A DNA stretch of 64,000 bases from Caprimulgus europaeus (lineage: Eukaryota > Chordata > Aves > Caprimulgiformes > Caprimulgidae), in assembly GCA_907165065.1 (NCBI GenBank), contig OU015530.1:50386465-50450464 (forward strand), in the 5' to 3' direction. Below the pieces are notes generated by a model that made no database searches, was not told the origin of the DNA, and worked only from the letters and a program-made list of their open reading frames with translations. This document shows positions 12,001 through 22,837 of the stretch, one piece after another (positions within the stretch are counted from its first letter, which is position 1; each line of letters opens with the position of its first letter). Position numbers and translations under genes: made by a program.

Positions 12001-15000
12001 TATTTTGTTTTAGAGACACCTTAACTGGTATTTTCTCTACTGACCTGTCAGAGAACCTCAGGAGTGCAGATGTGTGCTTATCTGAGCAATAACACAGCCA
12101 GCTGCCTTCAAAGGGAAGGGTGGGTAAGTGCCTATCTCAGCAAGAAGTAAGGGGTGGGAAAAAAAACATGTTCACAAATATGGGCTATTTTTTAATGACT
12201 AGCACTCATTGTCTCTTGTTAAAAAAGACAAAAGCAGGGAATGTGATTCTCTTGGTATCTTACTAGGGAATTAAAATGTTGATAAAAGTAGATGGCAAAA
12301 GCCAGCACTGGTAATGCAGCCACCTCCTCTTTCACCAGTAGTTTCTCTCTTTAATGTTTTTTTTTACTTACAATGAAGCAACTTGGATGAGTTGAATTGC
12401 CATAAATCTTCTTGAGGGCTTGACAGACTCGTAGAAGGAGTTGGTGGCTTGTGTTTGGAAGCTTTCAGGTTCTTTTGGAGTGGGAGCCTTTCATGACCTC
12501 GGTAGAAGACACAGCAGGTTAGTTTGTGATAGCTCATGCAAATACATGACAAATCACATGAATCCTTCTCCAGCTTCCAGAGAGATCCCTCACAGGCTGG
12601 TGAAGCTCTGCATCCCAGGAAGTGTAGTAACATCTTTCTGAAGCCCAACAAATGCAATATCCACACAAGTACTAAAGCCTCTACTGATAATCTAACAGCA
12701 CTATTGATACAAATCTGAAAGCCGCCTGAAGGTTAAAACCTACATAATAACTATTAAAGAATAGGCCAGTCCTAAATTTTCAGAGTAATTTTGCAATCTT
12801 AGACTCCCACAAACTTCATTAATGTAACAGAACATTATCTTCAGTGAAACAAAGCGTTCTATTTTATGTCAAATGCCATTATCTCACTGACATCACATTT
12901 CAGTATCCTTTCATTCATTCATATATACAACAAGATTTGTACTTAAAAAAACCTCTGCAGCCTGTGTAGTGTCTGGTCCAAGACTGCTCAGAAAAAGTGG
13001 TTATAGGATTGACTTAAAAACCCAGAGTACTACTGGATGGTGCATTTTCGTTGAAATGTCATCATGGATATTTTGGTTAAATAAAAGATCTCTGGAGCTC
13101 CTGAGGTTCATTGTCTGCTTGGTATTTAGGTGACATTTTGGTGTCATAAAAAAGAATTACTCCTGGGAGACAAAAAGAATCAGAAAATACTGGCAAATAA
13201 CATGCTGCAAACATGACAGAGATTTTCATGTGGCAAAAATAATGATGATGAACTCTTATTAACTTTGAAAATTTCTTTAGATTGCTTCTTAAAGATGGGT
13301 TATATGTGGTAAAAATAATTGTTTTGGTAACTTCCCACTATGCCTGTTTAAGCTTCCCATTCCTTGTAGCTATGTGATCCGTACAAAATCCACATAGGCT
13401 TGATTTTCCTGGCTTGATTGTGCCTCTGTTTTCCCATGTACGCAGTGAGTTTGGAAAGCTGTTGGTCTGAACAGACACCCATAAACCCCACTTTTCACTT
13501 TTCTTATTCAAATGTCACTGTCCACACAAGGTCAGAGGCATCAGAGAAGAAGACCTCTTGGCTCTAATTGTCTTTTCCTACATTCTAAAATACGGATAGG
13601 ACAGACTGTCCACCTGGGGATGCTGGAAGCATTAAACACCAGCTGAGAGCATGCCCTAACATGCTACAACTTGTACAAAGGTTGCTAAGTGACTTAAATC
13701 CATTGCACAGAATAGAACCCTATAGCCTCAAAACAGCAGAACCTGACTTAGTTTCTAGTAATTCATTAAAATGACTCTACAATTCTTTTGATGTTCTGTA
13801 CTAGTCTGGTCACATTCCTTTCTGTTTTATAGCACGGTAATAACAACATTCTTGTAAACAGTCATATAAACTCTAACCTTCATATTGCTCTCTTCAGATC
13901 ATCTGAAAGCATTTTCAAGTTGGGATTTGGCTTTCTTACCCCCATAAAGCATATCCCACCCTAATAACCCATGCCATCAAAGGGGCAGGGGAAGAAAATA
14001 GGGATACAAAAGTTGATTACTGCTGGGTCACTTGCTTAGGGCAGCCGTACCATCCTGCAAAGGCAGAAATTTTTTGCAACCATTACCTTTATAAATTCAT
14101 TGTTCAGAGCTATTGGAGTTTCCATCCTCTTTCAGAGGAAACTCTTCTGTGGACAGATAGACTCTAGCCTGGGTGTTTGTCAGTTAGTGCCTACCCTTTG
14201 GTGATTAGCAGCCTGCACCCTCTCCATTGTTATCAATACCTCATCATCCCTTGCTTGTGCAGATCTACAACATGGGGTATTATTTTCCGGGAGTTTGAGT
14301 TCTGTATTATGTGGCTGGCAGTGGAGAATTACGGAAACAGAGGAGGCCTAGGAGGCAAAAAAAGAACCCGCTCTGGTTCAGCCATGCTGCTCTCGTCCAG
14401 CAATTACATCGGATAAAAGAAAGACGACTGACTTTAGCTATGGAAGCGTGTGCTGTATGTGCTGTAAGGAGGACAGGCAGCAGTTTCCAGATGTCTCTGG
14501 CCAAAGACTTGGCACTTAAGCATTTCTTAAACAAAAGGGCCATGGATAAGGGACTGCACCCTTTGCAAACAACACGGCACATGGACGTGCACTCACATGC
14601 AAAGAATTTACATTGGCTGAACAGTTTTCCAGGCAGTCAGTAAATATGACTTATACCTTCTCTTCCTCAATCAATAGTTTAAACAATCTAAGAGAAAAAC
14701 AAGATACAATGATCTTCCTGACACTGTAAAAGACAAGGAAAGATGTCACATACTTTAACATTTCCTTAGTTCGCTTGCTTGCTTTTCTTTCCCTTCATTT
14801 CTATTTTTTTTTAAAATTATTTTTCTTTATCCAAGACAACTTTGTGTTTTCCTTCCGACTGTCCAGTTGGAGCAGAGAAACAAAGTAATGTGCTCTGAAC
14901 CTACCAGAGCATAAAAGGGAAGCTGTAAATACTCAACAAACTGCCACTCATCTCTAAATAAGCAATGTGTTACGTAGCATATCTGTTGAAGGGTGGTACG

Positions 15001-15129
15001 GTTATAGTAGTTGCAATCTGCTGGAGAATTATTTGCAAGTAGAAAAAAAAAAAAGGTAGCTAGATTTGACAGATAAATTTTTCACAGTGTTACCCTTTGT
15101 TTATAGACCTTCACTCCTTTTAGTGTACC

Positions 15130-15480
15130 CTAGAGCAAATCTCTTGCCTTTTCAAAGGGCCACGCCATTGTTCAACTGAAACGTTATTATTTCTTCTCTC
15201 AAGTTTGATTAAATTACTTGGCACGGAGACAGAAGTTGATAATAATACAAACGCCGTGATCAAGGTGGCAGATGTGCCGTTATTCTCTTAATGACAAACA
15301 ACTAATTCTTCAAACTGTGGCTGCGCAGTTTTAAAGTGGTACAGGGGCTAAGTGGGTAACATTATAGCCAGGTTTACATATGTTAATTGAAAAGGGATTG
15401 ATAATTTATTGGGAAACATTTAAATAATTACTTCCCTTAGAAAATATAGTCTGGCTGTTGGTTTGTGGATTGTTCATGTG
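15130..15480. other. candidate conserved non-coding element
   Basis: This block differs in texture from its flanks. It is free of recognisable repeats, rich in TAAT/ATTA homeodomain-type cores (for example TTAATTG at 15383-15389 and CTAATTC near 15303), and retains several CpGs (AACGTT, ACGCCGTG, TGCCGTT, CTGCGCAG), which are normally lost by mutation in neutral DNA. Those are common properties of developmental enhancers in gene deserts. There is no coding frame through it. The call is inference from sequence texture; only a cross-species alignment can prove it. Confidence 0.35.
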
Positions 15481-15599
15481 TAGAGATTGCTGAGATTTGG
15501 GCCAGAGAGGCAAGTGGATGTTTAAGGCAGGGGGCTGACAGCGCCTGTGCAGCTACGGGGGCTCAGCTGCCTTGCAGGAACTTGCTCCCATATCTGAGC

Positions 15600-15740
15600 C
15601 CTAGGATAAAAGGTGTATTTTTAAAATGTGCTAGCTAAAATGTTTTAATTAACACCTGTTAAAGCCCTGGAATAAGAAACACAAAGTATTTTCTGCTATA
15701 TCAACTGATGGAAAAGTGGCTTAATTAGGTGAAGGAGTCA
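15600..15740. other. candidate conserved non-coding element (second part)
   Basis: An AT-rich, repeat-free block just downstream of the preceding candidate, containing TTTTAATTAACACCTGTTAA with overlapping homeodomain-like (TTAATTAA) and E-box-like (CACCTG) cores. It may be part of the same regulatory element. Inference from texture only. Confidence 0.3.
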
Positions 15741-16749
15741 AGGGAAATGTTAGGACACTGTGATCTTCTAAAAGTACCTAGTGGTGAAAAAGGGACTCCT
15801 GCACCCTGCCTGGGGAGATTAAAGTAGCCACAGTTTGACTGAGGATCAGAAACCAGGGATTTTAAATATATTAGTTCAAATGCTTGAGCTTATAAGTTTT
15901 TAAAATAAATCTTTTCTAGACTACACAAGCCCTGAGGGAAGAGCAAAGAGATTAAGGTAAAAATAGAAAACATGAAGTGCTTAATAATGAGCCACACCTG
16001 TTTAGCGAAGTTTTCCTATCTCTGGTCTGGCCTACACCCCATTTTTGTATCAGTATGACTGGCTTGGCCAGGAAAGTATTTTTCTAAGGGACTAGGAGGA
16101 TGAGCAGGTTACCATGATGGAGCCACGTGACAGTACTGAAGGTCCTGAGGGCAGCCACTGAGTTGTCTGCAGAAGATGTTTCCCTCTCATTTACCCCAAC
16201 ACTGGCGGAATTTTGGTTGTTTCATGTGTAGATAAAAATAAGGACTTTTTAAGAAGATCTAAAAATGATTTAATAATTTAATTATTTAATTACTTGGAGA
16301 CAAGTGGTTTTCATTTACTACAATGGATCCCAATCTTGTTGGCCTCCAGGCTTTATTGCACTGTAAATATTATTACTCATAATAAAAACCAACCTAACGT
16401 TTTTCCCCCAAACTCTAAGCTTTGGCCTTCACCTACTGATGCTGGTTCACACTGGAAAAGGAAGTAGAGAAAAAACACCAAAGAAGCCTTCTTTGAGATT
16501 TCTGATATTATTTCACAGACCCCAAAGTTCACATAATCTCCAGAGAAGTACAGGTTAGCACCCTGCAACCTGTCAGTCTTCTCCAATCAGTCCTTTTTGT
16601 CTACCATGAGAGCTGTCATGACATGTGGTGACATCTGACTTTTCCCAGGGCTGTACTTTACGTTGCTATGAGGCAGCTCATGTGTAGGACATACTGGCTA
16701 CAAGAGCAGGTAACCCATAATGTTGCATTCATGTCTTTGTTTTGGAGCT

Positions 16750-16790
16750 GTTGTGGGTTTCTTTGGTTTTTGGTTTCTTGGTTTTTTTTA
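16750..16790. repeat. T/G-rich low-complexity run
   Basis: Repeated GGTTT/TTGGTTTC units; low complexity, no other role visible. Confidence 0.7.
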
Positions 16791-17021
16791 GACAGGAACC
16801 CATCATTGCTTCCTGAAAAATACTGAGATCCTTTAAAAGAGATATTAAAGATTAGGCCAGACTAGAGGAAGCTAGGTTTTGAGACCTGAGAATTTGTGTT
16901 ATTTGTGCAAAATCAGATGACCTTTCTTCTCTGTTCACGGCCAATGATTTAACAAGTAGAAACCTATGTCTCCCTGACCCCCAGCGAAGTTATGGGAGCT
17001 TGGACATCTGAGTGCCTAAGA

Positions 17022-17064
17022 TGACGTCCTGGTTTTACTGAAGTCAGCAGGAGTTTTGCCACTG
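17022..17064 (+). repeat. fragment of an ancient sauropsid dispersed repeat
   Basis: The stretch TGAAGTCAGCAGGAGTTTTG followed by CCACTGG closely follows the 'gaagtcaatgggagttttgccatt' core that I recall as abundant in turtle, crocodilian and bird genomes. A second match lies at 44964-45022. The family name cannot be given from memory with certainty. The fragment is short, so the assignment is tentative. Confidence 0.5.
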
Positions 17065-18369
17065 GTTTCTCCTCCTCAGAGTTTACCCCACACCCTTGTT
17101 GGAGCAGGCAATAATCTTGATGAAACTGTAGGACAAATGCAGCGACAGTATAAATAGAGATATAAATTATATTCGGGGTTAAGAGGCACTGATGAATACA
17201 TATTAGGTAGCTTACATAATATAGGAAAGTTGCCACAGAGAGACTTTTTTTCCTTACACCTTCTTATACCCTTGTCTGTGTCTTGTTCTCTTACAAACTA
17301 GCTATTCAGTTCTACTAATGTGAAGGGAGAGGAAGCATTTATTCAGTCATGCTGATTTTTAACAGTTCATTGCAATGTACTTCATAGCCTCAACTCAGCT
17401 GCCTGTCTGTCTGGTCAAGGGGGAGCTGTAGGCTCCATCAACAGATTATTAGAAGAGACCCGAATTTGTTTGTGTCATTGCAGTAACAAGGCTTAGTCCT
17501 TCGTTTATAAGTGAATCTATTTACATTTACTTTTTAAATTCTCATAAGATCCCTATTGAGAGGAAAATACTTTATTTTCCAGAACACTTTTCTGATATAT
17601 TTAAATCTTATATAGTACAATTAGAAAGCAAATGAGACAAGTCAAAAGTAGAGAAGAGAAGGATTCAGGAAACCTATATAAGTGTTTTTTATGCTCCTAT
17701 TTTCATAGTACATGGCCATCTGATTGTTAACTGTGAGATGACAGCTTAGGCTTGGTTTCATGAGCAGCTGAGCTGAGCTGATGGCTGACCAAAAGGAGGG
17801 GCCATTTCCCACCAGCTTCCTCACTTACTCCCTCTTTCTCTTCTGCTCTTTTTCCTCCCTCCTTTCCTTGCCCAGCTGCAAAGTCCCGTTCCTTTGACAC
17901 CAGTGTTGGTATAGTTGGATTCTGCTATAAAACAGTTAAAACTCATTAACCCGGCAGAAGTCTTTGTGGTTTTCTTGTGGAGTTTATTTTATGCTGGGTT
18001 GGTGAGTTGAACTGATTCAAAGGGGACAGTGACACCAGAAGTGGAGCCAAATGAATAAAAGCAGTGAGGAAGGGTAAGGAATTGACTGAGGAAGAGAAGG
18101 AACTTCTCTATTTTGGTGGCAGTGAGCTGTCAAAGTGGCTCATCCTGGGTTATTAAATTGTAGCTTGAATATACAAGTCCGTTTCTGCTGAGAAGGTCAC
18201 TTCTCAGGGTTCCTTCTCCCCTCTGGACTCCTGGTGGATTTCTGCTAGTTTGGTGAGATGAAACTGCTTACCAAAAGGTGGAAAGAGCTCCCGACACCAT
18301 GCATTGGAGAGGAAAGGAGGAGAAGGTCCCCTTTGGTGGCAACACATTACACTGGATCAACAAGCACAT

Positions 18370-18450
18370 CTGATTGCACCCAAAGTGTCTTGCCCAAGAT
18401 CACATGGGAAATCTGTAGCAGAATAGAAAGCTGACCCCCTCTCTTGTAAG
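18370..18450 (-). mobile_element. MIR-like SINE relic (minus orientation)
   Basis: The + strand reads GTCTTGCCCAAGATCACATG and then GAAATCTGTAGCAGAATAGA. This matches the reverse complement of the MIR-type SINE region 'tggcagag...tgtgaccttgggcaagtcact'. Only the central part is recognisable, with no tRNA-like head or 3' end. It is an old, immobile copy. Confidence 0.6.
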
Positions 18451-18994
18451 AACAAAAAATTTATCCTCCAAATCTCAGGATCTTGCTTCTACTGGTCCAG
18501 ACAGGATCATGTGGTTTAAGGGACAGTGATGGTTCTCCACAGATATAGGATAATCTGCTTTATCCAGCATCTCAGCTCATCTTGCTGTCTATAAATCAGA
18601 GAATGTTTTAAACTTGAAAGTGTGAGATTATTAGTCCTTTCCTAATTTGTCAGTAAAAATGGTTGCTCTGAAAAATTCTGACCCCAGAACTGTCTGAATG
18701 AATTTTACTAAGTTCTTGGCCTTGGGGATGTCCTTTGGCAGAGTTTCACAGGCAGAATAGGTGAAAAATTCTTTCCCTCTTATCAGTTTTGAATTTGCCA
18801 TACCTTAATTTTACTGATCATTCTCTATTCCTTAGGGTTTGTGGCAGGAAGAACAAATTTTCCCAGCTCTCACATTGACACCAAACCACAAGACTTCTGC
18901 CCTCACTCCCTCTTGCTGGGTGGCTGCTGGGCAGTGTTATAAATCAAGGGTCCTGAATCCGCTCCTGACTTCCACACTGGTTCCCTCTGTCATC

Positions 18995-19115
18995 TCGGTA
19001 ACTCAGATTACCTGTTTGCCTCTGTATAGCTATTTGCAAAAGGAGATAATGATACTTGTCTAACTGACAAGGGTATTGTGGGATGATTTATCTCACTAAA
19101 GGGAGTGAAGCACCT
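18995..19115 (+). mobile_element. MIR-like SINE relic (plus orientation)
   Basis: In + orientation the block contains TTGCCTCTGTATAGCTATTT, then AAAAGGAGATAATGATACTT, then GGGTATTGTGGGATGATTTA and GTGAAGCACC. In order and spacing these follow the MIR/CORE-SINE 3' half: 'gcctcagtttccccatctgtaaaatggggataatgatact...gggttgttgtgaggatta...gtaaagc'. It is several hundred bases from, and opposite in orientation to, the relic at 18370-18450, so the two are separate insertions. Confidence 0.65.
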
Positions 19116-19923
19116 AATGCAACTGCTGCTTTGTAGAAATGAAGCACATATTTTTCAGAACGTGAAGGTCCTTCCCTGTGGCAGCCTATTCTCTGCGTGT
19201 GCACCAGATGGCACTGCGTTGCAGGTTCAATTACGGCACGGACCGCAACTACCTTTAAATTTGTATAATAAACACAGTTGATAACCATTCTTTTCTATTC
19301 CCACAAGAATCACATAAAAAAAATCTGGAGAAAATATAAAACTATGTTACATTATATTTTACAAAATTCTTATTTATTTTTTTTTAAATTTTTTTAAAGA
19401 AAGACTTAGTGCATCTCCCTTTCCTCAAATAAGAGGTCCTCAAAACCCACCAAGACACTATCAGTCACCATTTCTGATCATGGAGGTTGAGAAGTACCAT
19501 ACTATAAATTGCAATTTGACTGGCTTTTTCCTTGACCATAACTACACATAACTATACATAATACATTAATCTAATAATAAACCCCAGGATTTACATAGTT
19601 AATTTGAGATTATTGAAGTGCACTTTCATGGAGTTATTAATAAGATTTATAATTATTTACATATTGTCTCTGGGGGAGAATGGAAGCTGTTAAACAATTT
19701 GCTCAAATACAAGCAGTACAGTTATAATATGGGAGAGAAAATAACTCCACCTTCTTCAGCCTCATTTCTTACAAGACTGCATTACTTCCAGTATTCTCAT
19801 TTCTAGTTTATATGTGAAATGATAAGAAGAAATGGAATGCTTCAAGGGGAAGGGACTGTTGTATCCACATTGTAATTTTCATAGTCCTGCCTTAAAACAC
19901 ATTTTATCTTTATTGCTCACATA

Positions 19924-19941
19924 GAGGTGATATATCACCTC
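19924..19941. repeat. 18-bp perfect palindrome
   Basis: GAGGTGATATATCACCTC is its own reverse complement. Such a length is unusual by chance at a given site, but a few are expected in a window this size. Confidence 0.85.
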
Positions 19942-20520
19942 ACACAGTAAATAGGCAAGGTGGACTTTGTGGTAAAATTTAAACTTACTTAACATTTTCT
20001 TGGGCTATAAAAATATTCCTCCCTATGGCACCTTATTTAGAGATTAACACGTATCCTTTCCACACAGTATTTTCAGTGCCACAATTCATGATCACCTGCT
20101 TTTTATGTCTCTCCTTTTAGAGTCGGGGCTGAGGAACTGTCAAAGGAATGAAGTGTAGATATTGTATGTTTTTCAATGCATGTAGGTTTTGCAAACCCTG
20201 TTGTCTTATTTGAGACATCACAGAGAATATATAAAAAGATACAGAATATTGGTATGCACAAGCTATGGGGTTGTGCCGTTGTGTTGAACTTCACACATTC
20301 TAATAATGAAGTTTTATTAGAAGAGTGAAACCTATCTCTGCAGACAATGGCTTGCTCCTGGGCTTGTCATTTTTCCTCTCTCCTAGTCTGGCAGGATGAC
20401 AATCTGGGAGGAGGGCATGGGAAGTTAGATAACAAGTGATCCCTGTGCTTGTAGGAAGTGAAAAATACCTCAGCTTTCTGCATTTATCTGAATGACATGA
20501 CTTGGCCTCTTTCCTTACAG

Positions 20521-20556
20521 TCTGGCGGCTTGCAAAGCTGGCTCTGAGAGTTACAG
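20521..20556 (+). other. candidate 36-nt micro-exon (weak)
   Basis: A good acceptor (CCTCTTTCCTTACAG, ending at 20520) is followed 36 nt later by a good donor (TTACAG|GTGAGA at 20557). The enclosed segment is open in two of three phases and its length is divisible by three. Isolated pairs like this also arise by chance in tens of kilobases, and there is no flanking exon or polyadenylation context, so this is only a candidate. Confidence 0.12.
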
Positions 20557-22809
20557 GTGAGAACAAGGCTGTGTCTGGCCTTCCCTCTGTACAGGGATGA
20601 CACAGAATAAGCAATAGTCTCTCTGGAAATACAGCTCCCAGTGGGAACAGATGGGAATTTGGACTTTCACTACTGTTTTCTGAGAATTTGATGAATGTCA
20701 CCAGGTTTGCTGCTGGCATTGAAGGTCCATTGCATCTGGATGTTCCAAGAGTCTGTCCTGGGGTTTTCAGCCTGCAAATGCTCCTCAGGAAAGCAAAGGA
20801 TTCAGGACAAAGGTCTGGGACATGTTTAGGATGGGACCTGAAGCTCAGGGGCATAAACCCCCTTTGTGCAAGTCCCTTTGGATGAGAAGGGGAGTTGAAA
20901 CCAAGACACCCTCATTCCCTTCACACAAACTATCCTGACTACCTTTAGCTTAGCACCACTTATTCCTTCCCGCCTGGGTGAAAGGGTGAGTGAAGTCTGG
21001 GAACAGCTGAGCTCCCTGCACTCTGGTTCCATTAATCAATATTTGGTCCCTCAGACAGCATTTAGAGGGGTTGTCCTCTGCTGCCAGTGTGGGCCACTGC
21101 ACTGCTCAGTTCTTCAGACAGAGCAACATGAAATCGGAAATACTGACTCAGAGGGTGTTTTGCAGACCTGAAGGTTGATTGTCCATGCTAAAGAACAAGC
21201 TGCCTTGTAATTTCTCTCCATCTGCTCCTCTTTTTTTTTTTTCAAGGTGAGGTTTTATGCCCCAGCTCATTTTACAGGTCTGTCCTTACTCCTAATGAAG
21301 CTAAAGGTAAAACTCCCACTAAGAGAGGCCTGTCCTGCGTTTAGAAGCAGCTGAGGACTGATGGAAGCCCTAATTACAACCATGATACTGTTTGCTATTA
21401 AAGAAAAAAATAATTTTAAAAAGGGGAGATAAACTCTCCAGCTAAGGCAGCTGTCCTTTCAAATTTGTTCTTAAATCAATAAAACTGATTTTGAAAGTTT
21501 GTTCCTGTTTCTAAATACACATCTCACATAACAATAAAACCCACAAACATCCATATGCATGGCAATTCAAGCACTGCTTTTGCAGAGTTTATTTAAGATG
21601 CTCCAAAATAAACCTGAAGGTAATCACACTTAGACCAAAGACATGCTTAGGGTAAAATAAAAACACAGCCACAGTAGTTGTAGTCTAGAAGTAATGGGGG
21701 TACAATAAAGTATAGTCAAAACTAAATTATGTCTTGGACTGAAGTAGATACATACTATTAATTGGATGTAGGCCCTTTAACCTTTTTGCAGGAAGCAAAC
21801 TTGAGATCTAATAATTTTTGTAAAGATGAGCTTTCTGTACTTCCAGTAATATTTCTGGGCTTTGAAAGGATCCTGACTTTCTGTTCAGATTGTTTTGATG
21901 AGGTTGTTTCTAATATTTCAACTGAGCAGAGGTAAGAAAGGATAAAGGAGGGTGGAAATTTGACTGCATTATTAGAAGGATACAAATACCCTGCTGGTAG
22001 TATCAGTGCTCCACTGCTGGTCCTTTTAAGGTACTTTGTTACTAGATGTTTTCATGGATGTGAAAAATTGTGGCAGAAAGGAGTGTTAACTAATAATTCA
22101 AGTATCTCTGCCTAAGAATAAGCAGTAACCTGTTGGGAAGATGTGAAGGCAACAGTGTTTGTATCATACACAAAACTGATTAGAATTTAAATCCTCTGTT
22201 GAGTTCACCGTATTTCCTTACTATTAACTGTGTTCAGCATAAGGCTCTAAACTGAACTTTGTGATTTTAAAATATACAGGATGATATAATCCTACCCTGT
22301 AATAGATATCTCCTTTTCAGCACTGTTTTTATTTTGACCCCAAACTAGTGCTGACTTCACTAAGAAAAGTTGAAACACTAATTCAGGTTGGCAAACCCAC
22401 ATCTACAGTTTAAAAAGTAATGTATGGGTTTGTGTGCCTTGCTTTTTTTGCGATAGATTTGTCTCAAACGACCCAGAACCTCAAATTGAGGTTCCTCCAA
22501 GGCTGGAATGAGACATCAGGAATGGACTTCATCAACCCTAATTCTTGCTCTGAAGAATTTTGGAGGAACCTAAAATGCTCCTGATGTGCAGTTTTTGAGT
22601 GTCTAAAATTACGGAAGATGCCTCTCCCTCATTCATTTCCAACTGATAATCCAATCTGTCTTGAAGGAGTTGTTCAGGAGGTGGTAATGGTGAGCAAAGT
22701 AGGAACAAGCAGCTGAAGAGCTAGTAACAGCTTAAGCAGTGAAGGTCTGGCCATGGTGAAAGAGGGTTAAGGTATATCTTATAACCTAATAACTGAAGTG
22801 GGCTAAGGG

Positions 22810-22837
22810 AATATATATATGTAATATGTATATATTT
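22810..22837. repeat. short AT-dinucleotide repeat
   Basis: ATATATATATGTAATATGTATATATT, an interrupted AT array. Confidence 0.75.

Larger units (their letters stand above)
6177..15129. other. long non-coding stretch, no gene seen
   Basis: Nearly 9 kb with no recognised exon or transposon. The largest open frames are 152 codons (+, 7495-7953), 139 codons (-, 10543-10962) and a pair of overlapping antiparallel frames of 110 and 91 codons near 14.3-14.6 kb. None has domain motifs, a signal peptide or family resemblance that I can see, and I treat all as chance. Short simple repeats and one inverted repeat are listed separately. AT-rich blocks around 12.72-12.95 kb have a conserved-element texture but nothing specific. 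Confidence 0.65.
15741..18369. other. non-coding stretch, no gene seen
   Basis: No exon or strong repeat is seen. Open frames do not exceed 90 codons. A T/G-rich low-complexity run and one old dispersed-repeat fragment are listed separately. Confidence 0.7.

Noticed and set aside
14307-14643. Antiparallel 110- and 91-codon frames, the + one with a basic N-terminus
   Set aside because: The basic stretch (KQRRPRRQKK) alone is not evidence of a DNA-binding protein; no other motif.
19200-19260. GCAGGTTCAATTACGGC, B-box-like sequence suggesting a tRNA or SINE head
   Set aside because: No A-box, no cloverleaf pairing and no SINE body around it.
20300-20854. 184-codon minus-strand open frame
   Set aside because: No recognisable domain, signal peptide or repeat; translation looks random. 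Size is within chance for 64 kb.
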